Source: CAVTOO01 sp963736355 | GTDB lineage: Bacteria; Pseudomonadota; Alphaproteobacteria; Rhizobiales; Xanthobacteraceae | Direction of reading: 5' to 3' | Assembly (NCBI GenBank): GCA_963736355.1 | Contig: CAVTOO010000009.1 | Coordinates: forward strand, 124,001 to 188,000 | Length of the DNA stretch: 64,000 nucleotides | In this document: piece by piece, positions 36,843-46,128 of the stretch | Layout: each line of letters starts with the position of its first letter | Numbering within the stretch: the first letter of the stretch is position 1 | Notes under the pieces: model-generated | What the model was told of the DNA's origin: nothing | Database searches by the model: none | What the model saw: the letters and a program-made list of their open reading frames with translations, nothing else | Made by a program: the position numbers and the translations under genes

Positions 36843-38804
36843 ATGGCAAATGAAAATCAGAAGACAACGACCCCCGACAACTCGGCCAAGCCCGAACCCT
36901 TCGATATGGGCCAGGAGCCCGGTGCGGAGGCCCCTCCGCCGCCGCCCCCGCCGGAGGTCGCCGACCCTCTCACGCCCAGCGATGCCGAAGACATCGAACA
37001 GGCGCGACGCGCCTATTTGCTCAAGCGCTTCTGGATTGCGGCCAAGGGGTTCTGGGGGCGGCGCGGCGACCGCTACGCCTGGATTCTGAGTGTCAGTTTG
37101 CTCCTCGGCGTCGGTCTGACACTGGCCGCCCAATACGGCGTCAACGTCTGGAATCGCGCGATCTTCGATGCGCTGGAGAAGAAGGACGCCGCGACCGTTT
37201 TCACGCTGACCGGACTGTTCTTGCCGTTGGCGGCGGCGTCGGTCGGTATCGGTGTGCTGATGGTTTATCTGCGGATGGCGACGCAACGCCGCTGGCGGGC
37301 GTGGCTCAATGCCGAGGTGCTGACGCGGTGGCTCAGCAACGGTCGCTACTATCAACTCAATCTCGTCGAAGGCGACCACAAGAATCCCGAATACCGTATC
37401 GCCGAGGATTTGCGCACGGCCACCGATGCGCCCGTCGACTTCGTCGTCGGCGTCGTGTCCGCCGCTCTCTCCGCCGTCACCTTTATTGCGGTGCTTTGGA
37501 CCATCGGCGGCTCGCTGGCGGTGTCCTTCGGCGGCGCGAAGTTTGAAATTCCCGGCTTTCTGGTGATCGCGGCCATTCTCTATGCGGTCATTGCGTCGGC
37601 GGCGATGGCCTTTATCGGGCGGCAGTTCGTGTCCGTCGCGGAAGGTCGCAACCAGACCGAAGCCGAGTATCGCTATGCGCTCACGCGCATTCGCGAGAAT
37701 GGCGAAAGCATTGCGTTGCTGGGCGGCGAAGAGGAAGAACGCGCCGGTCTTGAGCGATCTTTCGGCGCGGTCGTGAAGCAATGGGCCCGGCTCGCCGGAC
37801 AGCATATGCGAACCACGATTGTCTCGCAGGGCTCGAACCTGATCGCGCCGGTTGTCCCTCTTCTCTTGTCGGCGCCGAAATTTCTCGACGGCAGCATGAC
37901 GCTGGGACAAGTGATGCAGGCGGCGTCGGCCTTCACCATCGTGCAAGGTGCTTTCGGATGGCTGGTCGACAACTACCCGCGCCTGGCCGACTGGAATGCC
38001 TGCGCGCGGCGTATCTCGTCGCTCATGGTTTCGCTCGATGCACTGGAGCGTGCGGAAACGGGCGAAGGCGTCACCCGCATCGAACGCGGCACGACTGAGC
38101 GATCCGCGCTGCGTCTCGACGGATTATCGGTGACGCTCGACGACGGCACCGCCGTGGTCAATGAGGCCGAAGTCGAAATCGAACCCGGCGAGCGCGTGCT
38201 GGTGGCCGGTGAATCCGGCACCGGCAAATCGACGCTCGTGCGCGCCATTGCCGGTCTGTGGCCGTGGGGCGACGGCAGAATCGAATTCCGCAAGGACAGT
38301 CGCGTCTTCTTCCTGCCGCAGCGGCCCTATGTGCCGTCGGGAACGCTGCGTCGCGCGGCGACGTACCCCGCCGCCGCGGAAGACTGGACTCTCGAGCAGG
38401 TCGGCGAAGCCCTCGAGAAGGTCGGCCTTGGTCACCTCACGGACCGGCTTGAGGATGATGAGCCGTGGGAGCAGACGCTCTCCGGCGGTGAAAAGCAGCG
38501 GCTCGCTTTTGCGCGGCTGTTGCTGCATCAGCCGGATCTTGTCATCCTCGACGAGGCGACATCGGCGCTCGATCCGACGAGCCAGGACAAGATGATGGGT
38601 CTTCTGTCTGAGGAATTGAAAGAGCGCACTATCGTGAGCGTGGCGCATCGCCCGGAGCTTGAGCAATTCCACAGCCGAAAGATCATGCTCGAGCGTCGCA
38701 AGGGCGGCGCCCGGCTGGTCAGCGACATCGATCTGATTCCGCGAAAAGGCCGGAAGCGCTTGTTGTCGCGATGGGTGCGAAAGCCGCCTGCAAAAGCAGG
38801 CTAG
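36843..38804 (+). CDS. ABC transporter fused permease/ATPase, SbmA/BacA-BclA-like (ABCD type)
   Basis: This 653-residue half transporter has an unusual proline-rich cytoplasmic lead (PPPPPPPE, residues about 31-38). Next is a membrane domain of the SbmA/BacA type (ILSVSLLLGVGLTLAAQYGVNVWNRAIFDAL, RWLSNGRYYQL, NPEYRIAEDLR). Then comes an ATPase with Walker A AGESGTGKST, signature LSGGEKQR and Walker B LVILDEATS. Relatives import peptides (BclA in Bradyrhizobium, needed for symbiosis with NCR-producing legumes) or very long-chain acyl compounds. Either role is possible. It stands alone in its direction until the small gene at 38852. Confidence 0.85.
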   Translation: MANENQKTTTPDNSAKPEPFDMGQEPGAEAPPPPPPPEVADPLTPSDAEDIEQARRAYLLKRFWIAAKGFWGRRGDRYAWILSVSLLLGVGLTLAAQYGVNVWNRAIFDALEKKDAATVFTLTGLFLPLAAASVGIGVLMVYLRMATQRRWRAWLNAEVLTRWLSNGRYYQLNLVEGDHKNPEYRIAEDLRTATDAPVDFVVGVVSAALSAVTFIAVLWTIGGSLAVSFGGAKFEIPGFLVIAAILYAVIASAAMAFIGRQFVSVAEGRNQTEAEYRYALTRIRENGESIALLGGEEEERAGLERSFGAVVKQWARLAGQHMRTTIVSQGSNLIAPVVPLLLSAPKFLDGSMTLGQVMQAASAFTIVQGAFGWLVDNYPRLADWNACARRISSLMVSLDALERAETGEGVTRIERGTTERSALRLDGLSVTLDDGTAVVNEAEVEIEPGERVLVAGESGTGKSTLVRAIAGLWPWGDGRIEFRKDSRVFFLPQRPYVPSGTLRRAATYPAAAEDWTLEQVGEALEKVGLGHLTDRLEDDEPWEQTLSGGEKQRLAFARLLLHQPDLVILDEATSALDPTSQDKMMGLLSEELKERTIVSVAHRPELEQFHSRKIMLERRKGGARLVSDIDLIPRKGRKRLLSRWVRKPPAKAG

Positions 38805-38851
38805 GAAGGTCGAACCGGAGTGGTTACGTGAAATCAAAAGGAGATCAGGCG

Positions 38852-39145
38852 ATGCGCCTCATAGCTTTTATTGTGCTGCTGATTGGTATCAGCGCGGTGT
38901 CCGCGTCGGCGGAGCCGTCTACAAATGCCGCAAACGCATCTCATGTGCCTGCTGTCACACAGGCTCGACTGCTGACAGACTGGTCGGACCAGCGGCGCAA
39001 GCCACGGCGCGTTGAGCAAGGCACGCGTGTGGCCTGCACCGAGATAGGGTGTTATCCCGTCCCTCCTGGATGCGTCCCGGTGACGGGATATGACTGGCGA
39101 GGCTATCCGCTTGGCTACGACCGGATCGTCTGCCGCCGTCGATAA
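38852..39145 (+). CDS. Small secreted Cys-containing protein
   Basis: This 97-residue protein starts at the ATG at 38852, which has AAGGAGATC ideally placed. A signal peptide (RLIAFIVLLIGISAVSASA) is followed by a short mature part with four cysteines, in RVACTEIGCYPVPPGCVPVTGYDWRGYPLGYDRIVCRRR (two halves around the Pro stretch). The cysteines could form disulfides in the periplasm. I do not recognise the family. Confidence 0.65.
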   Translation: MRLIAFIVLLIGISAVSASAEPSTNAANASHVPAVTQARLLTDWSDQRRKPRRVEQGTRVACTEIGCYPVPPGCVPVTGYDWRGYPLGYDRIVCRRR

Positions 39146-39326
39146 TGTGAGCTGTGAGAAGTTATGGACTAGCGGCGCATGCCGGGAGTTTGTGGCATTC
39201 AACAAGGATCAGGTTCCATGCACGGAACTTGGTCGTTCAGCTACGGTTCAGCCGACTCTGCCATTACTGGACCGCGATCGGCATGGGGGGCTATGCTGAC
39301 GTTCATTCCCAGCTTGTCTGGGCCAA

Positions 39327-39350
39327 GGCGCCAAATCGGCGCCCTTTTTT
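39327..39350 (+). terminator. Rho-independent terminator before the histidine kinase gene
   Basis: GGCGCC (39327-39332) and GGCGCC (39338-39343) form a hairpin with a 5-base loop, followed by C and six T (39345-39350). It stops plus-strand transcripts from the small secreted-protein gene 18 bases before the kinase start. Confidence 0.7.
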
Positions 39351-39367
39351 AGGACTGCCCCGCCTCA

Positions 39368-40708
39368 ATGCCGATTTCAGGCAAATTCGTCATTCAATCC
39401 ACGGTTCTGTTTCTCACCGTCGGGTTTCTGGCGTTGCTCGGCATTGTCGGCGCAACGATCTGGTTGGGAGAACGGGCGAGGTTCTATTCCGAAGACGCCA
39501 TCTACGCGCAGGAGATCAGGCGCAATGCGGTGGAGCTGCGCAGCGCCGTGCAAAGCGCCGAAGCCAGCCAGCGCGGATATCTTGTCAGCGGAAACGAGAT
39601 CTACCTCGCGCCTTACGACAGCGCGAAAACCGCCACCCAGCGTCAACTCGATCTTCTGAAGCAGGTGCTGGCATTTGACAGCAACGTGCAGCCGATGATT
39701 CAGCGGCTCTCCACCGTCATTGCCGACAAGATCCAGGAGATGGACAGCACGATCGGATCGCGGCGCAACAATCGCAGCGACGAAGCCCTCACCCTCTTCC
39801 GCAGCAACCGCGGCAAGGCGTTGATGGACGAAGCCAATGTCTTCCTCTCCTCGATTATCCGCACGAGCGATGAACGCATCGCGGGTGACGTCGCGGAGCA
39901 GCAAGCCAACGCCAACTGGCTCCGCTGGGTCTCGATCATCGGAGGCTTGATCATCATTCTCGTGATCGGCGGCGCTGCCATCACCGTGATGCTCTACGCT
40001 CGGGAAGTCGTGCAGGCCCGCGATGAGGTGCAAGCCGCGAACATCAATCTGGAAAGCCGGGTCAATGAACGTACGGCGGCACTCGGCCGCGCCCGCGATC
40101 GCGCCGAAGCACTTGTCGCGGAAGTCAATCATCGCGTGGCCAACAGTCTGCAGCTTGTTGCAGCGCTGGTGAGGATGCAGGCCAACGCGCTCAGGGATAC
40201 GGCCGCCAAGAGCGCGCTCGACGAAACCGAGGCGCGCATCTACGCGGTCGCGTCGGTGCACAAGCGGCTTTACAGTTCCGGTGACTCGCGGCTTGTCGAA
40301 ATGAACGAGTATCTCTCCGGGTTGCTTGGCCACCTGGAGATTTCAATGAAGGCGGAAGGCCATGGCGCATCGCTGCGATATCAGCTTCAGCCGCTGAATT
40401 TGAAGACGGATGAAGCGATCAATCTCGGCGTCGTGACGGCGGAATGGGTCACCAACGCGTTCAAATACGCCTATCCCGAAAAGGCCGGCGAGGTCCGTGT
40501 CCGGCTGGTCAAGCTCGCCAACGACCAGGCCGAGCTTGTGGTCGAGGACGATGGCGTCGGCCGCCAGAATCACGGGCTGGCTCTCGGATCGGGACTTGGC
40601 ACCACCATCGTCAAGGCCATGGCCGACACGCTGCATGCGACCGTGCGTTATGAAGATCGTGAGCGCGGCACCGTCGCACGAATCGTGTTTCCGTTGCAGG
40701 CGGCTTGA
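39368..40708 (+). CDS. CHASE3-domain histidine kinase (HisKA_2 type)
   Basis: This 446-residue sensor has an N-terminal membrane helix (VIQSTVLFLTVGFLALLGIVGATIW) and an extracellular helical CHASE3 domain (QSAEASQRGYLVSGNEIYL). A second helix near 190-210 and a coiled-coil linker follow. The phospho-acceptor is in LVAEVNHRVANSLQLVAALV (HisKA_2 type, as in light and general-stress kinases) and the ATPase has DDGVGRQ and GSGLGTTIVKAMA. No response regulator is adjacent. The next gene, 15 bases on, encodes a periplasmic binding protein, which suggests the pair senses a ligand together (inference). Confidence 0.87.
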   Translation: MPISGKFVIQSTVLFLTVGFLALLGIVGATIWLGERARFYSEDAIYAQEIRRNAVELRSAVQSAEASQRGYLVSGNEIYLAPYDSAKTATQRQLDLLKQVLAFDSNVQPMIQRLSTVIADKIQEMDSTIGSRRNNRSDEALTLFRSNRGKALMDEANVFLSSIIRTSDERIAGDVAEQQANANWLRWVSIIGGLIIILVIGGAAITVMLYAREVVQARDEVQAANINLESRVNERTAALGRARDRAEALVAEVNHRVANSLQLVAALVRMQANALRDTAAKSALDETEARIYAVASVHKRLYSSGDSRLVEMNEYLSGLLGHLEISMKAEGHGASLRYQLQPLNLKTDEAINLGVVTAEWVTNAFKYAYPEKAGEVRVRLVKLANDQAELVVEDDGVGRQNHGLALGSGLGTTIVKAMADTLHATVRYEDRERGTVARIVFPLQAA

Positions 40709-40723
40709 GCGGGATGACGGAAG

Positions 40724-41890
40724 ATGGTCTGCAAGCGCGGCGCCAGACGAATAGCGGCCACAATGCTCTCCGGCGGGTTGGTAGCGTGCGTCACCGTCGC
40801 GGGTAGCAACTTCGTGGCTGCGCAAGAAGGCCCGCCGGGTATCACGACGCCGCGCATTCTGGCTCCGTTTGAGCCTTCAGCGACCACGTGCACCCCTCCT
40901 CCCGGCTTGCAGAAGACTTTGGTGTTCGCCCAGGACAATGATCGGCAATTCATGCAGGGCGTTAGCCATGGCCTGGCGGCGGCGGCCAAAGACCGAGGGC
41001 TCCAGTTTCGCGTTGCGCTCGCGAACAATGATTCCGCGCGCATGATCGCGCAGGTCCAGGAGGCGGTCACCGAAAAAGCCGGAGCCGTTGTCGCCTCGCC
41101 GGTCGATCCGCTGGCGCTCACGAAGAACCTGCAACAGGTTATGTGGAATGGTGCCTATGTCGGCACCGTCGTTCCGCCTCCCGCAACGACCATCCTCAAC
41201 GCGCCGCAATATCTGACGGGCAAGGTTCTTGGCGACGCGGCGGCCGCCTACATCAAGGCAAGCCTTGGTGGCAAGGCGAAGGTTGTCGTGCTCACGCACG
41301 ACAGTTTGCAGTTTCTGGCGCCGCGTTTCGTGGCGATCCGCGACTCGTTGCGAGCGGTTCCCGGGGTCACGATCGTCGCCGATATCTCACCCCTGACCGT
41401 CGATGAAGCGGGCGGTGCGGCGATCATGCGAACCATCCTGCTGGCCAATCCGAGTGTCGACGTCATCCTCGGCGCGGACACGGTCGTGCTTGGCGCCCTC
41501 GCCGCGCTTCGTGAAGCCGGTAAGGCACGTCCCGATCAGTTCCTGGGCGGCATCGATGGTGAGCCGGAAGCTGTCGCCGAAATCAAGAAAGGCGGTCCGT
41601 ATAAGACCAGCGTGAGCCTGGCGTCACCGGTCTTCGGATACGCATTGGCGCAGCACGCCGCTGATTGGCTCGAGGGAAAGAGCGTGCCGCAGGCGATGGA
41701 CATCCTGCCGACAGAGCTGAACCTCCGCAATATCGCGCAATACGAGGCGGACCTCAAAAATCCCGGAGCGGTTTACAACGATCCGAAGCGCCGTGCCGCC
41801 TATCTCAAGATGTACGGCACGATCTGCTACGACACGCGCGACCAGTATTTGAACTTTCCGTGGTCGTCCGAGAGCAAATCGTCACCCTGA
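40724..41890 (+). CDS. Sugar-type periplasmic binding protein (Peripla_BP_4), orphan
   Basis: This 388-residue protein has an N-terminal signal region (IAATMLSGGLVACVTVAGSNFVAAQ) and a type I periplasmic-binding fold: FAQDNDRQFMQGVSHGLAAAAKDRG, AGAVVASPVDPLALTKNL, DVILGADTVVLGALAALREAG and GIDGEPEAVAEIKKGG. These domains bind sugars or related small molecules. No permease or ATPase gene is next to it; it directly follows a CHASE3 kinase, so a sensory role is as likely as transport. Confidence 0.82.
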   Translation: MVCKRGARRIAATMLSGGLVACVTVAGSNFVAAQEGPPGITTPRILAPFEPSATTCTPPPGLQKTLVFAQDNDRQFMQGVSHGLAAAAKDRGLQFRVALANNDSARMIAQVQEAVTEKAGAVVASPVDPLALTKNLQQVMWNGAYVGTVVPPPATTILNAPQYLTGKVLGDAAAAYIKASLGGKAKVVVLTHDSLQFLAPRFVAIRDSLRAVPGVTIVADISPLTVDEAGGAAIMRTILLANPSVDVILGADTVVLGALAALREAGKARPDQFLGGIDGEPEAVAEIKKGGPYKTSVSLASPVFGYALAQHAADWLEGKSVPQAMDILPTELNLRNIAQYEADLKNPGAVYNDPKRRAAYLKMYGTICYDTRDQYLNFPWSSESKSSP

Positions 41891-41920
41891 ACGCGATCGT
41901 CGTTGGCGCGATGCGATGTC

Positions 41921-42574
41921 TCACCGTCCAAAAAGACGCGACAGTTCATCGGTTGTCGGAAGCCGGCCATCGGGGGTGAGCTCATCGACAAGACCCGGCA
42001 ATTGCTGGCTCAGCCCGGAGAGCAGATCGTCGCGGGACATCCCCGACTGCCTTGCAACGTGATCGATGTCGTCGAGGCCGATTGACTTGGCGAGATCGTT
42101 CGGGGCGATGTCCTTGTTCGCTCCCGTTCCAACCCAGGAGTCGGCGACGTCGCCAAATCCGTTGTTCTGGAATCCCTTGAGGAGGTCGTTGAGGCCGTTG
42201 CCAAGCATTCCACCGGCCGCGCCTCCGGCGAGCAAGCCGCCGAGACCACCTTTCAGCAGATCGTCCAGCCCGGCGCTCTGTCCGGCGCCTGTCACATTGC
42301 CGGGTGCGTTGCGCGGCACGCCGGTCCGGCCACCCAACAGGTCGCCCAGCCCGCCATTGAGCAGATCGCCCAGGCCACCGCCTGATGGTGTGGCGTTCGG
42401 CGAGGTGCCGCCCGGCGCAGGCATCGCCTGACCGCCGCCGACCTTCTGATACGCCTTGTAGGCAAGCAGCGCCAAAATCGCCATGGTCATCGGCGACATG
42501 CCACCCTTGGCATTGGGATCGCGCTGACCCTTCGGGCCGTTCTGCATGCCATTGAGAATGTCGAGAATGCCCAT
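41921..42574 (-). CDS. YidB-family protein (DUF937)
   Basis: This 217-residue protein has a Gly/Leu-rich middle of repeated LGDLLNGGLGDLLGG and GLGGLLAGGAAGG units and a C-terminal YidB/DUF937 domain (KDIAPNDLAKSIGLDDIDHVARQSGMSRDDLLSGLSQQLPGLVDELTPDG). The function of the family is unknown. The start at 42574 has GGAGG upstream. Its stop lies 30 bases from the end of the binding-protein gene, in convergent orientation. Confidence 0.82.
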   Translation of the reverse strand: MGILDILNGMQNGPKGQRDPNAKGGMSPMTMAILALLAYKAYQKVGGGQAMPAPGGTSPNATPSGGGLGDLLNGGLGDLLGGRTGVPRNAPGNVTGAGQSAGLDDLLKGGLGGLLAGGAAGGMLGNGLNDLLKGFQNNGFGDVADSWVGTGANKDIAPNDLAKSIGLDDIDHVARQSGMSRDDLLSGLSQQLPGLVDELTPDGRLPTTDELSRLFGR

Positions 42575-42767
42575 GATGTCCTCCACGAACTTCGGAAACG
42601 CCGAGGCTCAATAATCGCGCCAAAAATATGACTGTTGCAAGGCGGCCCCTGTGACAGCCGCGTCATTTGGGCGCCGATGGAGGTGTCTTCTTACTGGCGC
42701 GGTTCATCGAGGTGACGTTACACTGCCGCGCTATGGGGACCTTGGTCCGGGCTGATGTGAGGCACAC

Positions 42768-43040
42768 ATGGGAATTCTCTGGATCGTGATCGTGGGATTC
42801 GTTGCCGGCATCATCGCGCGATTGCTGTCGCCGGGAGCGAATGACCCAAAGGGCTTTATTCTGACGACGGTCCTCGGAATTGCCGGGGCATTCCTGGCGA
42901 CGTTCATTGGACAAGCGATCGGCTGGTATCGGGTGGATCAAGGCGCGGGATTTATCGCTGCGACGCTTGGCGCACTCATCGTCCTGTTCATCTGGAACCG
43001 GTTGGTGGCGTCCGGCAAGATCCGCGATCCCAGCGCCTGA
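42768..43040 (+). CDS. GlsB/YeaQ/YmgE-family membrane protein
   Basis: This 90-residue protein with three membrane helices (ILWIVIVGFVAGIIARLLSPG, GFILTTVLGIAGAFLATFIG, GFIAATLGALIVLFIWNRL) matches the transglycosylase-associated/GlsB stress-response family. Its exact function is unknown. Intact, standing alone in its direction. Confidence 0.88.
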   Translation: MGILWIVIVGFVAGIIARLLSPGANDPKGFILTTVLGIAGAFLATFIGQAIGWYRVDQGAGFIAATLGALIVLFIWNRLVASGKIRDPSA

Positions 43041-43058
43041 CGACGTCGCGGCGCGGAC

Positions 43059-44030
43059 TTAGAGGACCATGTCGTCCACTGGTTCGCCGCGGTGAAACTT
43101 CTCGATGTTCTTCCAGATTTGCGCCGCCTTCATCTTCATGATGTCGCGCGTGCCCGGAGCATGATGCGGTGTCAGCACCACATTGTGGAATTCCGTCAGC
43201 GCTGACGGAATCTGCAGCGGCTCCTTCTCGAACACGTCGAGCCCTGCTCCGCCCAGATGGCCGCTCTTCAAGGCGTCGACCAGCGCCGCCTCCTCCACCA
43301 CCGGTCCACGCGCTGTGTTGATGAGGATCGCGCCCTTCTTCATCATTCCGATTGTTTTGGCATTCATCAGGTAATGGCTGTCGTCGGTCAGCGGTACATG
43401 CAGCGTGACGAAGTCGGATCGCCGCAGCAGCTCCTCCAGGTCAACACGCCGAGCGTCCAGCGCCCGCTCGACCTCGACATCCATATCGAGCAGGTCGTGA
43501 TAGAGAACGGTTACGCCAAAGGCGTGGAGCCGTCGCGCGACCTCCTTGCCGATACGTCCCAGCCCGATGATGCCGACGGTCGAATTGAACAATTGCTGCG
43601 ACTCGTTGCGAAAGCGGTTGGCCAGCCACTGCCCCTGACGCAGATGGCTGTCGAGATAAGGTAGCCGCTTGCCCACGGCGAGCATCAGCATGATGGCGTG
43701 TTCGCTGACGCCGATGCCGGTGCCGGCCGGTGCGATGCCAAGCCGGATATTGCGACGCTTTAAAAGATCGAGATCGAGCATGTCGTGGTAACCCACACCC
43801 ATCAGCTGGATCATCTTCAGCCGCTGCGCCTTCTCCCACGTCTCGTCCGGCAACCGCAGGCTGAACAGGATGACGTAGTCGGCGTCGCGGACTTTCTCGA
43901 TGCGCTCGTCGTTTGAGTCCGCCTTCAGCGTCACGAATTCAAATCCGGCGGGCTTCGACTCCGCGACGAGGTCGTACATCTCCTGATTGGCGAACCCCGT
44001 GTAGAATACCTTGCTGTGATTTGCGGCCAT
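43059..44030 (-). CDS. D-isomer-specific 2-hydroxyacid dehydrogenase, copy 2
   Basis: Intact 323-residue enzyme with Rossmann motif GIIGLGRIGKEVARRL, catalytic Arg in NTARGPVV, Glu in FEKEPL and His in LTPHHAPGT. It reduces or oxidises a 2-oxo/2-hydroxy acid with NAD(P). The ATG at 44030 (MAANHSKVFYTGF) is a good start; a longer frame to 44135 looks like leader. It is divergent from the liv-type operon across a 430-base gap, so it may share a regulator with it. Confidence 0.88.
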   Translation of the reverse strand: MAANHSKVFYTGFANQEMYDLVAESKPAGFEFVTLKADSNDERIEKVRDADYVILFSLRLPDETWEKAQRLKMIQLMGVGYHDMLDLDLLKRRNIRLGIAPAGTGIGVSEHAIMLMLAVGKRLPYLDSHLRQGQWLANRFRNESQQLFNSTVGIIGLGRIGKEVARRLHAFGVTVLYHDLLDMDVEVERALDARRVDLEELLRRSDFVTLHVPLTDDSHYLMNAKTIGMMKKGAILINTARGPVVEEAALVDALKSGHLGGAGLDVFEKEPLQIPSALTEFHNVVLTPHHAPGTRDIMKMKAAQIWKNIEKFHRGEPVDDMVL

Positions 44031-44460
44031 CGCGAAGTCCTTCAAGTTTTCTGATGTGGCAGCAGCACGCTGCAAGACTACGTTGCGGGAGAGATACAAA
44101 AGTCGGTCGCGTAGAAAAGCGCGCTTCACCGACAAAGAAAACGACTAATTCTGTCAGCACGTTCTCGCACGCATTGATGTGGGCACCACAGCCGTGGACA
44201 AATTCAAGCTGCACTGCAGCATGGTCGGTAACGCGACAAATGCACGCGGCGATGGCAATACGCCTGGTGCCCATTTCGCTGCGCGACATTGTAACGCGAT
44301 CCGTTGTGCAATGTCGTCAGACAACATAGCGCGCGTTTGACAGTCGCAAGCGCACGTCATTACTTTGCGTCTGCTGACAATGTCGCTTGCGAGACACGCA
44401 CCAAGGCGCGAATGATGTCGCCGGCGAGTTGGGTCGCGCCTGCGAAGAACAGAGTTCGAG
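44031..44460. promoter_or_regulatory. Long divergent control region, dehydrogenase 2 / liv-type operon
   Basis: The longest gene-free stretch in the window. It contains no convincing protein. The octamer CAATGTCG occurs three times within 102 bases: inverted at 44284-44291, then direct at 44309-44316 and 44378-44385. The second lies in TGTCGTCAGACA, a palindrome with 4-base arms. These are candidate operator sites for the operon starting at 44461. No regulator gene is nearby. Confidence 0.4.
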
Positions 44461-45253
44461 ATGAGTGCCGAGCAGCTTTTGGTCGTTGACGACGTCAGCC
44501 TGAACTTCGGCGGCATCAAAGCGCTCTCGCAAGTGTCGTTGCAGGCGGAGCTCGGCCGCATCACCGCCGTGATCGGTCCCGAACGGTGCCGGCAAGACCA
44601 GCCTCCTGAACATCATTTCCGGTCTCTATCATCCAAGCGCCGGACGCGTCGTCTATGACGGCATCGATCTCTTGAGCCGCCCCGCTCACCATCGGGCGGG
44701 ACTCGGCATTGCGCGCACCTTCCAGAACATCGCACTGTTCCGAGGCATGACCGTTCTGGAGAACATCAAGCTCGGTGCGCATGCGAGGCTGAAATCCGGC
44801 CCCTTCGCCGCGGCGCTTTATCTGGGCAAGTCACAGCGCGAGGAAGACGCGCTGACCTCCTGGATCGACCAGGAGCTGATCGAGTTTCTCAATCTCGAAA
44901 AATTCCGTGACCGAGAGATCGTCGGGCTTCCGTTCGGTGTGCAGAAGCAGGTCGAGCTCGCCCGCGCGCTGGCAACGTCGCCACGCCTCATTCTGCTGGA
45001 TGAGCCTTTCGCCGGGCTGAACCTCACCGAAAAACAGGAGATGGCGGGTGACATTCGCCGCACCGTCTCGGAGTTGGGCACGACCGTTGTGATGATCGAC
45101 CACGACATGAAAACATTGATGGCGCTGACCGAGCGTGTTGTCGTTCTCAATTTTGGCGAAGTGATTGCCGAGGGCAGCCCGGCTGAAATTCAGAGCAATA
45201 CAAAGGTCATCGAGGCCTATCTCGGCGTGCAGGATGAAGAGGTGGTCGCGTGA
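44461..45253 (+). CDS. Branched-chain-amino-acid-type ABC ATPase, LivG-like (one insertion)
   Basis: ATPase of an importer of the branched-chain amino acid (HAAT) family. The Walker A region appears only after correction: removing one g near 44581 gives GPNGAGKTSLLNIISGLYHPSAG. Then follow GIARTFQNIALFRGMTV, Q-loop and signature-like LPFGVQKQVELARALA, Walker B LILLDEPFAGL, and the family tail EAYLGVQDEEVVA. Corrected length is 263 residues. It overlaps livH by GTGA. The ligand class is likely an organic acid, amide or amino acid. Confidence 0.87.
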
Positions 45254-46128
45254 CGCCGTTGCTCCTGCTTGAACTCTGCCTCGTCGGCATCGCCTCGGGC
45301 TCGATCTACGCGCTCGGCGCGATGGGATTTGTGCTGATCTACAAGTCGAGCAATGTTTTCAATTTTGCGCTCGGCGACATGATGATGATCGGCGCGTTCT
45401 TCGTCTTTGCCTTTATGGTGCAATTCGGCCTGCCCTGGTATGTCGGCATCCCGCTCGCGATGCTTTGCTCAAGCGTGCTCGCTGCTGCCATTGAGCGCGT
45501 CCTGCTGCGTCCGTTGCTCGGTCAGTCGCATGACGTTCTGATCATGGTGACGTTCGGCACCGGCTTGATGTTGCGCGGCGTCGCCGGCCTCATCTGGGGC
45601 CACGACATCCAGCGCCTGCCTGAAATCCTGCCGCGCAAGCCGATCTTCATCGGCGACATCCTCATTCCCGGTACGCAGGCGTGGGGCATGCTGGTGATGA
45701 TCCTGTTTTGCGGCGCCTTTATTCTCTACTATCGCCTGTCGCGTACGGGCATCGCGATCCGCGCCACGGCCGACGACCAGTCGACCGCTGAAGCCGTCGG
45801 CATCGATATCCGCCGTATCTTCTCGCTGAGCTGGGTCGTCGCGGCGATCCTTGCGACGGCTGCGGGTATCGTTCTGGCCTCCATCAATGGGCTGTCGCCA
45901 AGGCTGGGCGACGTCGCGCTGGAAGTGCTTGCGGTCGTGCTGCTCGCTGGCATGACCAGCATCGGCGGTGTGCTCGTTTGCGGCATCATCGTCGGCGTGA
46001 TCCTGACGCTGACCGGTTATTTCCTCGGCGGCGCGTGGCAGCAGTTCCTGCCCTATCTTCTCGTGCTGCTCGTCATGGTCGTGCGCCCGCGCGGACTGTT
46101 CGGCATCAAACTGGTGGAGCGCATCTGA
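45250..46128 (+). CDS. Branched-chain-type ABC permease, LivH-like
   Basis: Intact 292-residue permease with about eight helices and the family segment GSIYALGAMGFVLIYKSSNVFNFALGDMMMIGAF. The EAA-like coupling region lies around RATADDQSTAEAVGIDIRRIF. GTG start overlapping the ATPase stop by four bases; it shares one base with the livM start. Confidence 0.9.
   Translation: MTPLLLLELCLVGIASGSIYALGAMGFVLIYKSSNVFNFALGDMMMIGAFFVFAFMVQFGLPWYVGIPLAMLCSSVLAAAIERVLLRPLLGQSHDVLIMVTFGTGLMLRGVAGLIWGHDIQRLPEILPRKPIFIGDILIPGTQAWGMLVMILFCGAFILYYRLSRTGIAIRATADDQSTAEAVGIDIRRIFSLSWVVAAILATAAGIVLASINGLSPRLGDVALEVLAVVLLAGMTSIGGVLVCGIIVGVILTLTGYFLGGAWQQFLPYLLVLLVMVVRPRGLFGIKLVERI

Noticed and set aside
36273..37946. 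A 557-residue minus-strand frame over the ABC gene
   Set aside because: Everything above 36716 is antisense to the ABC transporter. The signal peptide at 36716 marks the true start.
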